Program-made: the position numbers and the translations under genes
Part shown: positions 11,501 to 25,700 of the stretch, one piece after another
Numbering within the stretch: the first letter of the stretch is position 1
Layout: each line of letters opens with the position of its first letter
Assembly (NCBI GenBank): GCA_016802295.1
Contig: JAESIW010000203.1
Span: 878,279-942,278 of the forward strand
Length of the DNA: 64,000 nt
Reading direction: 5' to 3'
Source: Brachionus rotundiformis
Lineage: Eukaryota > Rotifera > Eurotatoria > Ploima > Brachionidae
The notes under the pieces: model-generated
Databases searched by the model: none
Seen by the model: only the letters and a program-made list of their open reading frames with translations
What the model was told of the DNA's origin: nothing

Positions 11501-11853
11501 TAAAGTATTTTTTGTTTTTTATTATTATTCAATAACAAATAAATTAAACAATAAGTTACAATTTAATAAGTTTATTTTCTAAAGAAATAATAGAAAGTGG
11601 CCACTCTAAGTAGCCAAATGGTTACATACAGAAATAAAGAGAAAATATAAGAAATATAAAATGAAGCTTTAAACTAATATTAAAACAACTGTATATAAAC
11701 TAAATAAAACTACAAATAGTGCCGTGCGCAAAGCACAAAATAAGCAAACAACTTCTAAAGGAATGGCACTTACATCATTTAATCATGTTTTTAATTCATG
11801 ATTAAATTAAGTGCTGTTATATAACTGTATACTGGTTTAGTTCACTACACTTG
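11501..11853 (-). repeat. 5' LTR
   Basis: Bounded upstream by the CGCTCT duplication and downstream by the primer-binding site. On the minus strand it starts CAAGTGTAGTG and ends TACTTTA. A TTTATATAC sequence in its middle could serve as a TATA box. Only its last 91 bp recur at the other end of the element. Confidence 0.7.
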
Positions 11854-13200
11854 AGAGCGCTCTTTTAACTCATCCACCATTAAACAAAATGTGAATTTTG
11901 AGTCTAATGTAATTCCTAAGAACTTAACTTTTTCTTTTAGATTTAAACTGTTTTCATACAATTTTAGATCAAGATTAGTTTTTTTCCTAGAGTTTTTTTC
12001 AAAGATCGTGTAGCATGACTTTTCAACAGACATTTTCATTTTCCATTTGAAAAGCCATTTTTCAATTTCGTTTAAGTACTTATTAATTAAACTTTCGAGA
12101 TTACCTTTCTTTCTAAAAATAAAAAAGGTAGCCAAGTCATCCGCAAAAAGAAGAGAGTATTGGCTATTAGTCTTATTTCTTTTAGGTATGTCATTTATGA
12201 AAATGCTGAAAAGAAGCGGACTAATTACTGATCCTTGTGGAACCCCTGCTTTAATTAAGTATTGGTCACTCAAATTTCCGTTTACTTTAACTATAAAAGA
12301 TCTGGAATCGAGAAATGATCTGATCCAGTAAATAAGATAAGGAGGAAGGTAAGTCTTAATTAGCTTATAAATTAGTCTATCATGCCAAACTCTATCAAAG
12401 GCTTTAGAAATGTCAAAATATAAACAGCAGACTTTTTTTTTTCTATTAAAAGACTCGACTACTTTTTGTATAAGAAAATAAAGATTATCCGCTGTGCGTC
12501 TATGTTTTCTAAATCCTGATTGCTCATTTATAAGGAGGTTATCTCTTTCAAGAAAATGATATATTCTTGAATAAATAATACGTTCAAGTAATTTACCAAG
12601 GCAACTTGTCATACTAATAGGACGATAGTCAGAAGGGTCTTCAGTGGGAGGAGATTTCTTTGGGATCATAGCTATACAAGCTATTTTCCAGGATTTTGGG
12701 ACTTTACCTTGTTCCAGACTCATGTTAAAAAGATGACTTAATTCAACTAAAGTCTCATAAGGGAGATTTTTTAACATTAAATAGTGGATGCGATCTAATC
12801 CTGATCCTGATACTTCTTTTAATTTTTTTAAAGAGCATTTAATTTCTGAAACAGTAATTGGTTCAATCAGATTATTTAGTACCTGATTTTTTAGGAATTC
12901 TGAGATTGTATCTGCTTTTTCAATATCACTCTCAGATATATCTAAATCTAAATAAGGACTAAAGGTTGTCTTTAAGATGTTTCCGAAGATTTCTCCTTTA
13001 TCTCTATCTGTATTGAACCATTTTCCATCTTTAAGTAACATGGGAATTTTCCTTGAACATTTCTTGGATCTATATTTATTTATTTTTCTCCAAAATGGGC
13101 GTGTTAAGAACACGAGCTTATAATTAAGACAAGATATGAGTTGAGTGGTAAATTTATTTGTCAGCATTTCGAATCGTCTAACTTCTGAGATACGTGACAA
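11854..13200 (-). mobile_element. Jockey/CR1-like LINE reverse transcriptase, 5' part
   Basis: An open minus-strand frame with the ordered motifs of a non-LTR reverse transcriptase: SGSGLDRIHYLMLKN, SWKIACIAMIPKKSPPTED, DYRPISMTSCLGKLLERI, EQSGFRKHRRTADNL, CLYFDISKAFDRVWH, AGVPQGSVISPLLFSIFIND, SLLFADDLATFF (catalytic FADD) and KVKFLGITLDSKF. The endonuclease domain expected upstream is not visible, so the copy is 5'-truncated. The frame stops just inside the LTR element and resumes at 7470. About 13201-13749 shows no gene; it holds a small imperfect hairpin near 13207-13260. Confidence 0.85.
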
Positions 13201-13749
13201 GTATAATTCTCACTTATCTTTGTGCATCAGTTAATAAGCTGATGAATAAGTGATAATTCAAGGTAACAAATTTAAAATTTAATGAATAATTTCCTAGTAT
13301 ACTTTTTATGATACTTTTTTATTTAAACTGGTGAAATATCTACATACGCAAACAAACTCTTAGAAAAGTGGTCAAAATCAAACTTGAATATAAAAATGCA
13401 ACTCATTTTATAGCTTACATTCTAGGTAATTTGTGTGTATAATTTCGGACTAGTATCTAATTCTGATCGAACAATATTAGAATATAAACATCATTTACTG
13501 AATTAATTCAAAACTCATTTTAAAGTCGTTTAGCAAAGTCAAAAAAGTTTAACTTGACTTGAATATTTTTTTAAAATAAACTCAAAATTACTTAAAATAA
13601 AAAACTATATGAGTACCGACAAGGCCAGTACTCAATCAAACCAGGACTGAAAAAGATCTGGGAGAAAAAGAATCTTAGGAGAAATTATTTAAACATATTT
13701 CTTTTTTTTTAATAAAAGATAAAATAAATTCTAAATATTTTTATTCAAT

Positions 13750-16700
13750 TCAAAAAATATAAGACTGAATAAACGAATTAAACATTTTATTATTTTCTTT
13801 AAATTTTTCCATCACCTTCTGATAATCATCTGCTCCGGTGGAATATTTAGATAGCTTGGTCAAAAACATGAGATGTGCAGCCAATTTTGAATATCTAAAA
13901 TCATTATAATTCATTCGAGTTGAATTTAAGTATTTTAAACTCAGTTCCATTTCGACACTTAATCTTTTTGATAATAAACCAATTTTATCTTTTAATAAAA
14001 CTAATAGATCACTATCATTTTGATTTTTAGTGATAATATTCTCTATTCTTTTGATCAATTCTTGTAAATAGTGGAGAAAACTGGAATTAACTGGGTCCAA
14101 ACCTTTGTCAAAAACAATTTCCAATTCCTCCTTATAATCAATTTAGAATAAAAAAAAATTAATTTTTTTCTCAATATCTTTACCTCGTTATCATTATTTC
14201 TAGACTCACACTCACTTACATAATCGTACTGGTCCAGCAAAAATTTAAAGCTTTCCTGGACATTGTTTAGATTTTGTATTAGATAATCAAGTCCATGTGA
14301 TATCATTGAGATTGGTTCATAAGTTGAACCACAACCAGCCAGACTTGATATAATGTTCGAGCAAATCTGACTGCTGTCTGTATTGTTCTCGATTAAGAGC
14401 TGAAATAGCAGTTCCCAGAAGTAAGTGCACTTGTGGCCAATTTGGCATTGTGACGAAAATATGTGATACTTGTTTTTTTCCAAGAACTTGGCCACAACCA
14501 ATGCTTCATTGTCACGGTCCATAAACGAATTCAGCACATCAATCAACTGGTCAACACCAGTGCATTCTGAAGGCAACACAGTTATTGATTCAAATAGGCT
14601 AGTGATCAGCTCAAGCATCGAAACTCGCGTTTCAGACCTTTAAATTTTTATCAAAAATTTATAACCAGTGATGGTCACTTAAATCAGAAAATTTTTTGCC
14701 AGTTTACAACTTCTAATTTAATCAACTAAAATAAATCTAGCACAAAATTTTTTTATAAGTATAATTTTGGAAATATTTAGCTGATATTAATTTAATCCAA
14801 ATTAAAATAATAATAGAATTTTTTATTCTCTGTATGCGGATGGCTGCAAGATATCCTGTATTTTTAATGAAGTAAATGAAGAAATGAGGAAAGTGCAATT
14901 ACAGAACGATAGTCTTGTCGAATGGTGCGCTGAATGATCAATGATTATTTTATAACAAAAGAGAATGAAATTCACAAGTTGACCGAAACTTTTAAGCAGA
15001 AGGATCTAGGAGTCATAGTAAAAACCGATATGAAATGGTGTAAGCATATAAGTGCGTCATGGAGAAGAGCAAACAGAGTCCTAGGACAAATTTTAAATGG
15101 TTTCAACAACCATGATATCACTATTATTTAAAAAATGTACACAAGTCTTGTTCGACCCCATCTTGAATTTGCTCTTTCAGTATGGAGTCCAAATCTGAAG
15201 AAAGATATAGACAGAGAGTGCAGAGAAGAGCGACACGTAGCATTGATTAATTTTGGTATTGAAACTATATGGAGAAGCTCTATACTGAGCCTAACAACAC
15301 TGTCAACAAGGAATAGGCGCAGTGATCAAATACACATGTACAGGACCATTAAAGAACTAGTGACTAACAAATGATTAACATTAGACGGTTTTGTGAAATT
15401 CAGTACAAAATGGCAAAAAGAACAGAAAAAAATGTAAAAAAATTGAATAACTTTTTTTCTAAAGGTTTTAAGCTAATTCTGTGAATGCAGAATGGTGCAA
15501 CATTCAAAGTTGCATCAAAGTTGCTATGTCTGCTAATTTTGCAGATTTCAGCAGAAATTAAATTTCAATATAATCGAGTGTTGTGCATTTTGCAGATATT
15601 TTGCACATCATTTGCAGACTTTTACAGTTGATGCAACTTTGAATGTTGCATCATTCTGCATTCACAGAATTAATTTTAAACTTATACAAAAAAAGTTATT
15701 TAATTTTTTTACACTTTGTTCTGTTCGTTTGTACTGAACTTCACAAAACCCATTAGACTATCATTTAATTAAATACATACAATTCTGAATTTTGCAGAAT
15801 CATAATATTGGTGGTAGAAAGGATGTGCTAAGTGCTACAATTCACGGAACATGTTTTGCTCCTTATGGACTTGAGCTTTGGCATTTTTGATAGTTTGTTT
15901 TTGTTTTTTGTTCCAAATTTCACAATGCCTTCTTCTAAACTTTTAAAACTTTATCATAAATTAAATTTGATAAAGTTGTTTGAAAAATGCTGAATCAACA
16001 TACATTATCAATTGTCAGGCGTCCAAGACAAGCCGATGTAAAAGCAAGACATTCGGAATGTCTACAGGAAATAAAAAGAGTTTAACAACCAAACTAACGT
16101 CAGTCCTCAACAAGCTAAACCTGGTCGCGGAAGACCAAAAAAAGATTAATTTTTTATAATAATTTTTTTTGTGTTTTATTTTTTTTAATTAGCTACTTAA
16201 AAAAATACTTTATCTACTAAATGCGAGTATTTTAGCTACTCGAAAAAATATAATCCTAAATGAACTTGATGATATAAGTTGGTACAGCGAATCATTGGAG
16301 AGTAAAACTGTATATATATATTTTTTTTTTAATTAAATAATTTGAGGGGTGACCTCAGGCCGTATAGAATGGATCAGGTCCTTCTTTTCAGCCTACCGAT
16401 TAATATAATTGAGAATAAAAATAATAAAAAAAAAATAAAAAAAAAAAAAACAAAATAATAAATAAATTGTCTAGAATAAGAAGATAAAATATAAAATTGT
16501 ATATAATACAGGAGGAAATCGATACAGATTAAGAAGAGAACTAATAAAAACAGTTTGCCAAGTTATGATTTTTGTACAAATAGAATTTAAAGATACTTGG
16601 TATTAGAAAAAAGTTTAACCACTTTAGTACTCCGTTGGTCTACTAACCAAAGCTTGCCCAATCCCAGCTTTCTTAACTTGGATAATTAAGTTAAATTTTC

Positions 16701-19700
16701 TTTCTAATCCTATTACAAAGAGACAAAATAGTTTGATGCATAGAGTTCCAGAACCATGGAATAAATTGACCAAGGAAGTAGGATCATTCAAAAAAATTCA
16801 CAATTTCAAAGCTTGGATTGATAAATAGATTTAAATAAAATTAATAAAATTAGGACTGCAAAAGCTATAAAATTTAAATTTTTCTATTTAAATTTAAATT
16901 CTAAAATCTTTTCTAAAAACTTATTTTGGACACTATAAATTAAATACTTGAATTAATTATGTCGGAAAAAAAAATTTATTTATTAATAGATAATATTTGA
17001 ATGAGAATACTTACTCGGTTTGTAAAGATATGCTTTGGATAAGCTTTGACCAAAATTGAGCTAAATCAGTCTCATTTTCAAGGAAAAGTTTTATTTTTTT
17101 ATTCTTGGCATAAAAAGCCACCAGTTCACAAGACTTAAATAAAAATTAAATATTGGAAAAAAAGCTTAACTATCCAAATTTACTGTTTTTAAATTTAAAA
17201 TGTTATCTATTTCTTGGCATTTTGTCACTGCTTGTACAACTCTACTCCTAAAACATTGACTTATTTTGCCCAGGATACCATCCAACATATCATTTTTGTT
17301 CACATTTTTCCAATTTGTCAAAAATTTTATAACTCCTCTTTCCAAATTCATTGCGTAATCAATAAAAGAATCTATTAAGGCTGAAAAATAGGGCTTTGTA
17401 TCCAAATCAATAGTGACTTGGATACAAAATGACTCTCCAATCGAGATTAATAAATCATGAGTCCCAGGCAAGACAAAATTTTTTGTTTCACCCAACTTTT
17501 TGGTCAACGACTCGACTGATCTTTGCGCCACATTGTTCATTATATTGCCTAGTCTTTCGAGCCTGTCTCTGCTCAATTCGCAGTCATATTGATAGAATAT
17601 TTTTGATAATAGATTTAATAAAGTAGCGTAGTTAATTGGACAACTTTAAAAAAAAATTAACAAACTAGCTTTTAAAAATCTTTCCCAATGGCCATTTGTT
17701 TTATTATTCTGGTAAAAATTTGCTCATTGGTAAAAGATTATTTGAATTTTTTTCTATCTTACTGATCAAGTTTAGTAATTGGTAAAAGTCTGTCAAAAAA
17801 TTGCTCCACTTGAATAAATTTAAAGATGTTGTTCTTATCTATCAAGAAACTGAGGACTTCTAGAAGTCCGTGAATTTTGTTATTGTTTTTTTGGGCGAGT
17901 TTTTCAAAATGGTCATCAAATATGAGGCTGAGCAAGCTTGGATATCGATACAAGTTGACAATTGATGATATCGATTTGGCAATGTATACCCTTGTCTTCA
18001 TTACTGGCGACTTGGAGCAGTGTAAAAGTAGGGGAATATAGTTGTGGAGGAGAGCCTCTGGATCGGAGCTCTCGTCGCTAAGAGTGTACAGATGGCACAG
18101 TATGAGCACAATTAAGTACAGCTTGGCATTTAATTTGGTCCTTGGAACAAATATTTTCTTATTTATAAAATTAAATATTGTTTACTCTATTACTCTAAAG
18201 TATTGATTGAATTGGTGATGACATTGTGGAAAAATTGGTACAATTGAGGAAATTTCATAAAAAACATGCGACCTGGCATACTTAAAAATATCAAAATTTA
18301 CCATAAAATGTATCAAAAAAATGAATTGATTTTTTATAAGCCTAAATTTAAACAGAGGTATATTGTCCATGATTTCTTTACGGATCTGATAGTAGATTTT
18401 AAAAGATATTTTCCATAAGAGCCAATTTTTAAAGTAAGATCAAAAATAAGGAAATTTGGATAGTTTATTTAGGCAATATATGGCAAATTTTTAATTTCGT
18501 GAATACATTTTTTACTTTAATATTAAATTTTTTTTTAAATTAATAAATATTTATATTTTAATTTTAGCTATTTAAAATTTTTAATATTTAAATAATCTTA
18601 TTTAAAGACATTTTAAGATTAAGATAATGAAAAAAATACTTAGGAAGAAAATGATGATTTTCTTATAACTAAAAAAGAGAATTTATTTAAACTAGTGAAA
18701 ATCGTGTGCCACAAAATTGTATTTTGAGAGAAATTGGCGAACGTGGCTCATGTGGATAAGAGACACACAAAAAACCTTTATTACTTTAAACTTATTATTA
18801 AGTACTGAGCTTAAGATTTGACTGGAATCAGAATTTAATTGAATGATACAAATTATGGTCACATAATCAGTCAGTCTATGGAATACATGACCATCCAAAG
18901 TTTATAGCAAAATTTTTTTTATTTCTTCTTCATCTATATAATATCACATATATGGTAAATAACTAATAAATCAACCATACCAATCATTCTTACAATCTTA
19001 ATTGGCAAAATTTTTGACAATTTATGCAAAAGCTTGGATATGATTAAAATTTTAAAAAGACATTTTTTTTAAGTAAACTTTATCTCTTTAAAAAAATTTT
19101 TTTCAATGTAATTAGTTAAATAAAAATAAATTATTATTTTGTTAATAAAATGATAATTTTGTCTAGAAGTCAAATTCTAGTCGAATGAAATGTATTTTTT
19201 GCTTAATACCATGAACCGAATGATGAGCCACACGATGAACCACAAGAGCTGATTGGCAATGGCAATGGGAGTGGGAGTGGAGCTGGAGCTGAGCATGGTG
19301 AACCGCAAGAGCTAATTGGCAAAGGCAATGGCATTGGGAGTGGTGCTGGGAGAGGTAATGGGAGTGGGGCAGCCAAAGGCAAGTTGAATGATGAACCACA
19401 TGGAGAGCACATTTTTAATTGATTGAATCGGTGATTATTATAAGATTAGTTAATAATTGAATTTGTTTTTATAAATTTTTCATATTTGGTAGTCTTTTTA
19501 TACCATTTATGAAAATCAGATAAGCATTTGAATCATTGTTTTTTAAGTTTTTGTTGATCAAATACTTTGCTTGATTATTTTCATAGAAAACTCACCGGGC
19601 ATAAAATAATTGTATATTTTTTTATAAAAAAATATATTTACAAAAGCCTTTTAAGGCGTTTTGTCTTTTAAAATCAATAGATTTAATTTACAATCACTTT

Positions 19701-22700
19701 TGAATTTAAAAAAAAAATCATTCATCATACATTTAGACAATAAAGTACTTATTCTTTACATAATTAAAACTAAAAGCATATTGGAAGCTATTTATCTAAT
19801 TAAAAATATATCTTTTTTGTAAAATTTAATTGAAGCTTTTTATTCTTATATCTAATGAAGCTGTATTGATTTAAGAATCCTTTTTTATCAGTCGAATAAA
19901 AGTAAAATAATTTTTGACTTGAGACAAAGTCTTTCTTTGACTACTTAATTTTATTTTATCTACAACTTCCTTCAGCGTTTTAAAGATAATTTTCTAATAA
20001 AACCATATTTTTGGAAATAACATGCCTTAGTGGATAAACAATTTTGGCAAATTGTCCGATGCCTATTATTGTTATAGATTTTCAACAAACAGAGTTGTGG
20101 AGTTATGGAAAAGGTTACCAAAAGCAGTTTCGTCTATCACGGTCAGTCAAAAAGTTTGGTTTTGTAAAAAACTCATGGCATTAGTAAATGGTTATACTTA
20201 TATTGATATGATCTTACTATTTTTTTCATCATTCTTTATTTTTTAGTTAGACATAATTTAATTTAAATAAAACCTTTGGCAAATCATTTTTTATTAGGCT
20301 ATAAAAAAGGCCACCTCAAAAGAACATTGATAAGAATTTATTTAAAAAATTATTACACAAATTGTTAATCTAATACCTTGATTACAGCATTATGAACATT
20401 ATCAATTCTAAATTTTAAAAGTTGACCAATTTGCTCTACCAAACAAGCACTTCAAAAAAAAATTTTCTATTTTTTTTTTACAAATATTTGAAAAAGAATG
20501 ACAGAAACAACTTATCTGTTGAGCAATTATTTCAAAACTTAGGCTTAAAAAAATAATCAACAATGAAAACAGCTAGAAATAGGGTTGTTCTTGGTAAGAA
20601 AAATCCAAAACGAAAGACATTTGCATGTGTGTACATCGCCAAATAGATGGTCAACTAAATTAAATTCGGAATAGTGCTAAGTGGTCCATATTACCAGTCT
20701 CAACAATCTATGTGATTATGGAAAGTTTCCAAGGCTTACCAACAGCAAGAGCAAATTTATCAGATAATGTTTGCCAGACTGAACAATAGAGCAAATTTTT
20801 GGCAAAAGTAAAAAAATAAGCATTACTGACAGCGACAGAAGGTTAAATGGCACCCAAGATTGAAGCCAATTTAATGGTTAATTATTCAGCAAGTTACCGA
20901 AAAGTCATGTTGATGTTCAAAATGTAACTAGTTTCAGAAAGAAGTTTGAAGATGGCAATCAAAACAATAACTTCTACGGCTAAATACAGCTCTATTATGG
21001 ACAAAAAATGGTACTGGTGGTTGTCAAACAAATAGGTGTTGATGCAAAAATTCAATCAAGTTAAAAAATGTCAAAATTAATAAAAACTTAAGCTATTTTA
21101 TTTTTTATTTGCTATAAATAAATTTATATTACATTCAAAATTTGCCAAGTTGGAACTTAAAAAGCTAGATTAAAATTTCTGGACTTTAAAACCCCATTTA
21201 AAAGAAAATTCTCTATCTATTTTTATATATGAATAGAACAAAAAAAATTTATATAAATTTAAATTTTAGATATAAAATTAGAACTTACCTATTTTTTTTG
21301 GAAATTTCCTCTTTTGATCTATTGACACCAAAGATGCGGTTAATTAGGGAACTGAAGAGTAAAGTGGACGCATTGCGCACATTCCAAAACACTGAATCAA
21401 ACCCATTTATTGCAGCAATCAAGGCTATTTCGGCATACTGGAGGACATCTTCACCCAAGCGAGTGTCCTTAAACAACGCGCTGAGAATGTACATTGCCAA
21501 TACTTTGCTAAAGTTCTCCTCATCATCGTCGCTTTGCTTTGTCTCGACCAATTTCAGCAATACACTCATGCACTTGGTTAATGTCTTTCGTCCATTCTCG
21601 ACCAATTCTGTGCTGACTATGGCTTGTACAAAAAAGGGCAGACCACCGCCTCGCCTAGTCGAACAAAGCTTTATTTTTGACTCTTGAGTTTGGATCAAGT
21701 CAAGCACATAATCGGCCCATATTTGTGTCTGATTGCAATAGAGTCCATTGCGGCATTTCCAGAAAGTCTCACACATGCTTGTGAAACCAATGTAGGCCAG
21801 CTCGAAAGCGCCACGATGACGAGTTTCGAACAAATGTTTGACAAAATAGTCGCCAATTTGATTGACCTGAGATGATGACAAAAGATACCAGTCCTCTTTG
21901 TGGGACTCGTACTCAATTGGCAAAATGCGGACCAAGTCACCAAAGAACAGAGATATTTCCTTCATAGTTCGCCAACAGCAGACAAGCAGCATTTGTGGGG
22001 TCACATTTTTTAGCACATCTGAGTTCACAATCTCTGGTTGCATGGTCACCAACTCGGTGGGAAAAATTCCCTCAGGGGACTTAGAGTTTACAATTGGACT
22101 AACCACCTTGGAAACACTGAAACAAAGCTCAATCAACTCTGAAATTAGTCCTTTCCATTCAGCCAAATAATCACTTGCTTTTATTCTAATAAAAATAAAT
22201 TGTTGGATTAAATTTTTAATACTTTTTTAAGCCTATTATTTCTCGTAGTTATTTGGTAGTAGAAAAAATAGTTTCCCTATTGGTAAAATAAACTCAAGAC
22301 AAGAAAAATTTGGTCAAAGTGAAGAACAGTTTGTATGCTCACAGCGTCAAAGAATGATCAACAAGCAACAAAAGAAATGAGCAAAGCATCCTTTAAATAA
22401 TCAACTTGGAGCAGCTTTCAAAGAAAATTTTGACAAATCGAAGTTAATGATCAAATTAAAATGGTCTCATACTCAAAAATCATTACAAATAAACATAAAA
22501 ATAGTTTTTAATTATTTTTTGAGTAAAAAATATATTGTAGAATCACAGTGTTAAGTGTTTAACTTAGTTTCACATGTCTGCAAATTTCTGCAAAAATTTT
22601 GTGCATGCAAAATTTTGCACAATACTCGGTTATGGTTCAACAAATTTGGGTACACATGAAAATCAATCTCTGCATTAAATTTTTTAATTAAAAAATTTTT

Positions 22701-25700
22701 AAAAAAATGCTTGAGCATGATCATTTAATATTGGTCTTCAATATGCAGAAGATTTGGAGTGATTCAATGCATGTTATTGAAATTAAAAATGAGTTTTAAG
22801 ATTTGAGTATTATTATTAACTAAAATAAAATACAAAAATTGATAGTGCAGCAAACTTTAATGCATCTTTTTTACCTAAAATAATTTTTCTGATGTAGATA
22901 CAAGACAAAAAGTAAAGCATCAATAAGACTTAAATTGATTATTGATTTTGTTAACCTAAAAAAAAGAAATAAATTTTTTATTTTTGGCAAAAAAAGATGC
23001 AGCAAAGTGTGTTGCACTAATTTTTTTTAAAATTTTTTATTTTAGTAAATTTTAAATTGTCAAAATAGAAAGAATTAGTGCTCTGTTTGTTTTTCAAACT
23101 CATATGTGGAGACATGTGATTGCGATTAGAATTTCCGATTCTAGATCTTAACATTGAGAAAAATTCAAAAAAGGCTCATGAGAGAAGCCAAACTGTCCAC
23201 TGTCTCAACGGCCCTTAAATTTGAGCATGAAGGGATTAATATTCAAAATTACAAAGATTTTTTTCCAATCGTTTAACATTGTGTAAAAAAGTTAGCTAAC
23301 TTTAAAGGAAAAAAAAATTCCACGGTGAACTTGAAAACAAAATTTTGACACAATAATTAATTAAATGTTTATTTTCCTTATCATAATATTTAAAAATCAA
23401 ATGTATGAAAATATTGGCTAAAAATTCAAATTTGAAAGAAAATAAAAAGAATAGTGGATTATTTTAATCTTTATAGTTCCTGCCAAAACATAGCTCAATT
23501 TCCTTAACAATATAAAAACATTCAAAATATTTTTTATTTTATTTTTTATATTTTTAAATCAGTCTAAATTTGGCAAAATGCTATTTTTTGTACATTTTTA
23601 TATTTTTACATTTTTACATTTTTGAGAGAAGAAAAAAAAATCTCAAAATCAAAAAATCTAAAAAAATTTTCAATAAAATGTACAATAATTTTCATTTTGC
23701 CCTAAATTTTAAAAGATTAAAATTGATAATCAGTAGACTGAAAGCTGCCCTAGAAATTCCCCTTTCCTAAATTATCTTTTAAATAAATGATAAAAAAATA
23801 ACAATTCTATTTACTGGGTTAAGATTGATCTGATGACTGAAGGACAAAATGGATTTTTGGTAAGATTTTCCAAGTCTTTTAAAATGACAAGTTTCTCTTT
23901 CAAAATTTTTTCTTTTTTTTGAAAGAAAAAATACAACCAGTCTTTTGTATTAAGCTTTTTTTGGGAAAAGATGATCAATTATTATTCTTAGTCAATCTGA
24001 CCCATTATCAATTAAATTTATATTATACGTATTATTCAAACCAGATACTATATATTTTGTAAAATATGACTCTAAAAGGTAATAAATTTGACTTTTTTGT
24101 CTTTTAAACTTTTTGAATCAGAGTTTTTTTTAAATTTTTAAGACTTAACTTTTTTAAAAAATTCAAAAAAAATTTTTAACTGATCCAAAACCCACTATTT
24201 TTTATTATTTATCGTTTTTCATGAAAATAAAATTGTAAAAACTAAGGTTTTTTAAATTTCGAAAAAATTATCATTTATTTGCAAATTATAAGAAATTTAC
24301 TTGACTTTAGAAAAAAATAATCTTAAGTCAAGTCACCCCTTTGACTCTTTCTTAAAACTGTGACTTATAAACAGCTCCGGTTCGAATATCAATTTAAAAG
24401 AAACAACTTTTTTGACCATTCTGGGTCGACTCTGGTTGTTGATAAATTCTATTTTTTGTATAATTTGTCTAATTTAAATTTTATAATAAAAAACCTTTAT
24501 TTAAATTAAAATTTTCTATAAATCTGTTAAATGATAAATTTTTTTAATTTCTGAGATTTTTTATAGAAAAATGAAAATTTTTAGAGATAATTTAAAAAAA
24601 ATACGATAATCTCTAAAAAACCTCAAAAATTTTTTTTTAAAATTCTTTAAATTTATTTGACTACACAATAATATATTTAAAAAATAATATTTTTATTATT
24701 ATTTTTACTAGAATTTTTCTACTACTCTTAAATTAGAAAAAAAAGACAATTAAATTTTTCGAACACTTTTAGAAAATAGAAATCGAGATATCTGGACCTC
24801 AAGATTGGTTGAGGATCTAAAGCATCATGGTCAAATTAGATTCAAAAAACTCAAAAAAGTTCCAAATAATTACAAGAATCAATTAAATTTTTAAATGAAT
24901 AAAATAGATAAAAATCAGTGACTCACTCAGCAACTGATTGTGTCAAAAGGTTGCGTATTGCGGCCAAAGGTCCATAAATTGGTTTTTGAAGCGAAGCCAA
25001 AAGCAAGTTTTGATTGGCCACTTGGCAATGGATCTTAAACTCGTTAAGCACCGACTGTGCCAAAAACATGTTAACTGTTTTCGAGTCACATGTCTTTGGC
25101 GATATCTTGCTCAACTTGTCAACCGATGACTCATTGGATTTGTTCTGAATGAAAAGCATCAGAAAGACTGAAGTCATTGAATCTATGGGCTTTCTGCTCG
25201 ACAACAGGTGAAGGGCTACTCTAAAATAGTCATCCATTGAGAAGTCCTTGGAAACAAAATGACAAATTAAAGTATTTGTTTAGCCTACAAAATGAGATTT
25301 TTTTACATATTGTTCAAATATATGACCCTCTATCTTGTTCAATAACTCCAAGACTAAATTCTTGTTAATTGTATAACTGTCCCATAAACACTCGGTCAAT
25401 GTAAGTAGACGTTTTCTGTCAAAAATGGTCTGGTAATCAAAGCAAACTTCTTTAAGAAAAAAATGACTATTTTATCCAAAATTAATAAATTTTATAATTA
25501 AACTTAAATGAGTCTTTGTTAACCAATTTTTTTATTTATCTAAAAATTTTTAATTTTTTTTCAACTCTTTTAATAAATTTTATAAAAAGAATTTGCTTGA
25601 TATTTGATAAATAAGCCAAATTTACCATAAAGAACAACCACTTCTAATTATTTATTTTGAAAAAATCTCACCTGGCTGATTATTGTTGGCATCTGTGAGT

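Larger units (their letters stand above)
7471..11853 (-). mobile_element. Ty3/gypsy LTR retrotransposon nested in a LINE
   Basis: A 4.4-kb element on the minus strand. The 5' LTR (about 353 bp, 11501-11853) is followed directly by a likely primer-binding site, a single long gag-pol frame, and only the last 91 bp of the 3' LTR (7471-7561). It interrupts the LINE between the codons for KERS and NSRLN and is flanked by the 6-bp duplication CGCTCT. The identity of the 91-bp repeats and the open frame suggest recent insertion. The lost U3 part of the 3' LTR suggests a later deletion. Confidence 0.85.

Noticed and set aside
18182..18898. Minus-strand frames at 18182-18370 and 18692-18898 as extra THADA exons
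   Set aside because: The flanking THADA exons (20377-20449 and 17763-18121) already join in phase and in homology without them.
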